Below, piece after piece: positions 62,862 through 64,000 of a stretch of DNA of 64,000 nucleotides. Under the pieces are notes generated by a model. It saw only the letters and a program-made list of their open reading frames with translations. It did no database searches and was not told where the DNA came from. The stretch is from Flavobacteriales bacterium (GTDB taxonomy: Bacteria; Bacteroidota; Bacteroidia; UBA10329), in NCBI GenBank assembly GCA_021739695.1, contig JAIPBM010000019.1, positions 23,265-87,264 of the forward strand, in the 5' to 3' direction. The position numbers and the translations under genes were made by a program. Numbering within the stretch: position 1 is the first letter of the stretch; every line of letters begins with the position of its first letter.

Positions 62862-62893
62862 GAAAGGCCATCCGCTTGCGCAGACAGCCTTTC
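62862..62893. terminator. Possible bidirectional terminator
   Basis: GAAAGGC (62862-62868) and GCCTTTC (62887-62893) form a 7-bp stem between two convergent genes; no strong T tract. A CCTCCCC/GGGGAAGG inverted motif follows at about 62907-62922. Confidence 0.35.
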
Positions 62894-62936
62894 AACCAAC
62901 CTAAACCTCCCCAGAGGGGAAGGTCCAACCAATATC

Positions 62937-63797
62937 TTAGAACCCGAAGCCTAAACGTATACCTGGTATGATCAGGTGGGCCACATCTTCTTTCACTACC
63001 GAGCCAATGGCTTGGCCTGCTGTATTAATGAACAACACATCGCGCTCATAGTTCACGCGTTTGTAATTTACATTGAATAAAAGACTGAAATGTCCCTTAT
63101 TGCGCCTGTTCTGAACCTTGAAACCAAGACCTAATCCGGCAATTGGACCGCCTTTCAATCGATTACCGAAGTCATCCACATTCACGCTTTTGTCCTTTCC
63201 CATGCCTTTGAACGCCATGGCATAACCTGCCTCAATGGCATAGAACGGGGTCATTCTTCCGTGCGTTGGGCCATCGGCCGAATGATAGAGGTACAATGGC
63301 AGATACATGCCGGCCATTTCTTTCTTGTCCAGACCATTCACCTTTGTATTGAAGGGATTGGAGAACACATGGTCTACTCCTACTCCAATACCCAGATAGC
63401 CCATTCTACCGAACTTGTATCCATTCACCATCCGAACACCACCCTGTACGTTTTCTACCAACACCTGAACCTCCATAAAGTATCCACGCTTTTTTGGTGT
63501 AAATGCCGTGCTGTCGCTATGCCAAGGATGCATGTTTCCCCAATGTCCCCACTGCCCATGACCTTGCGGGTATGCACGTTTCTCTTTGGTGATCTTCTCC
63601 ACGTCTGCCACTTTCACAGCAAACACATTCCCATCATTCGACTTTATCTTGTAACTCACATTTGGCACTTGCTCAATGATCACACCGCGGTAAATACTCC
63701 CGTCCTTCAGGTAAATCGCATCCTGCATATTATCCTGAGCGAAAAGCGCCATCGGAAACAGAAGCAATACCACCAACACTTTCTTCAAATTCTTCAT
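62937..63797 (-). CDS. Outer-membrane-type protein with N-terminal SIYRG domain
   Basis: 286 residues from the ATG at 63797, where the signal MKNLKKVLVVLLLFPMALFAQ begins. A small domain follows (DAIYLKDGSIYRGVIIEQVP, then NVFAVKVADVEKI), of a kind often seen before outer-membrane barrels in Bacteroidota. The rest is beta-barrel-like and ends in IIPGIRLGFGF with a terminal Phe, as in outer-membrane proteins. Function unknown. Confidence 0.7.
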   Translation of the reverse strand: MKNLKKVLVVLLLFPMALFAQDNMQDAIYLKDGSIYRGVIIEQVPNVSYKIKSNDGNVFAVKVADVEKITKEKRAYPQGHGQWGHWGNMHPWHSDSTAFTPKKRGYFMEVQVLVENVQGGVRMVNGYKFGRMGYLGIGVGVDHVFSNPFNTKVNGLDKKEMAGMYLPLYLYHSADGPTHGRMTPFYAIEAGYAMAFKGMGKDKSVNVDDFGNRLKGGPIAGLGLGFKVQNRRNKGHFSLLFNVNYKRVNYERDVLFINTAGQAIGSVVKEDVAHLIIPGIRLGFGF

Positions 63798-63913
63798 TGC
63801 AGTTGTTTTAGTTCCATAACAGGTGTTCATCCGTGATTGTTGTGCGCATTTATTTGAAAACCACCGATTTGTCTATAAACGAACAAATGCACGAAACCTG
63901 TTCATCAAAGGTC

Positions 63914-64000
63914 TTAGTTGACCATCAAGTAGGTGTGACCAATGGTACAGAACAGAGCTGGCAGCCAGTATTCGTGTTTCTTGCTTACTTTCAGCGTGAC
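63914..64000 (-). CDS. Possible partial gene running off the right edge
   Basis: On the minus strand an open frame of 28 codons runs from the window edge to a TAA at 63914-63916 (ending TIGHTYLMVN). The residue mix looks like a real C-terminus, but the piece is too short for a family call. Confidence 0.35.
   Translation of the reverse strand, partial: VTLKVSKKHEYWLPALFCTIGHTYLMVN

Overview
The window looks like a chromosome segment from a member of the Bacteroidota, most likely the Flavobacteriales. The supporting signs are a PorX-type response regulator with a PglZ domain, two secreted proteins with type IX secretion (T9SS, 'YPNP') C-terminal sorting domains, an LpxC/FabZ fusion, PorT-like outer-membrane barrels, a TIGR02757 protein, and many TAnnTTTG/TAnnTTCG -7 promoter boxes instead of sigma70-type ones. 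The genus cannot be told from the sequence. No rRNA, tRNA, CRISPR array, transposase or prophage was found.

Layout. 1-6.1 kb: a TPR lipoprotein and a YD-repeat-like protein, divergent from a vitamin-K-dependent gamma-carboxylase-like (HTTM) membrane protein; a secreted tail-collar-like protein; and a small secreted protein whose frame is broken by an in-frame TAA. 6.4-8.9 kb: a phosphoribosyltransferase, shikimate kinase, a 600-bp block of intergenic repeats and an SDR. 8.9-15.7 kb: a membrane-anchored AraC regulator, DUF2147 and YdeI proteins, an outer-membrane barrel, a quinone-reductase-like MDR enzyme, a VF530 protein, a fatty acid hydroxylase/sterol desaturase and a DMT exporter. 15.7-18.4 kb: an HxlR regulator divergent from a DUF4345-SDR-membrane-membrane cluster, with two matching palindromes in the shared promoter region. 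18.5-24.5 kb: a marR-adaptor-RND-TolC efflux operon with a palindromic operator on its promoter. A dispersed palindromic repeat sits in the 5' end of the TolC gene.

24.7-30.3 kb: a lipoprotein MsrB; the lipid A genes lpxD-lpxC/fabZ-lpxA followed by an orphan ABC ATPase; and an HD phosphohydrolase. 30.3-38.4 kb: porX, a SET-domain gene, tsaE, alanine dehydrogenase, two rhomboids, an EEP-family enzyme and a MORN/TonB-C protein. 38.4-48.4 kb: a peptide-binding lipoprotein, TIGR02757, a membrane-anchored winged-helix regulator with reversed topology, small secreted proteins, a LysE exporter, a GNAT-like enzyme, a DUF885 peptidase and a porin-like barrel. 48.5-57.5 kb: an MBOAT/AlgJ-like O-acetylation pair, a UspA protein, and a MacAB/Lol-like ABC export operon. 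57.8-64 kb: two large T9SS cargo proteins, one with a lysyl-oxidase domain and one with a cytochrome-c motif plus a peptidylglycine-monooxygenase-like copper domain. Between them lie a cytoplasmic MsrB and a carboxypeptidase-regulatory-like domain protein.

The most notable content is the group of enzymes best known from animal extracellular chemistry: lysyl oxidase, PHM-like copper monooxygenase and gamma-carboxylase-like HTTM. Next are the well-formed operators for HxlR and MarR, the set of -7 boxes 4-7 nt from start codons (suggesting leaderless mRNAs), and dispersed repeats that have become part of coding sequences. All domain calls come from reading motifs; no database search was run.
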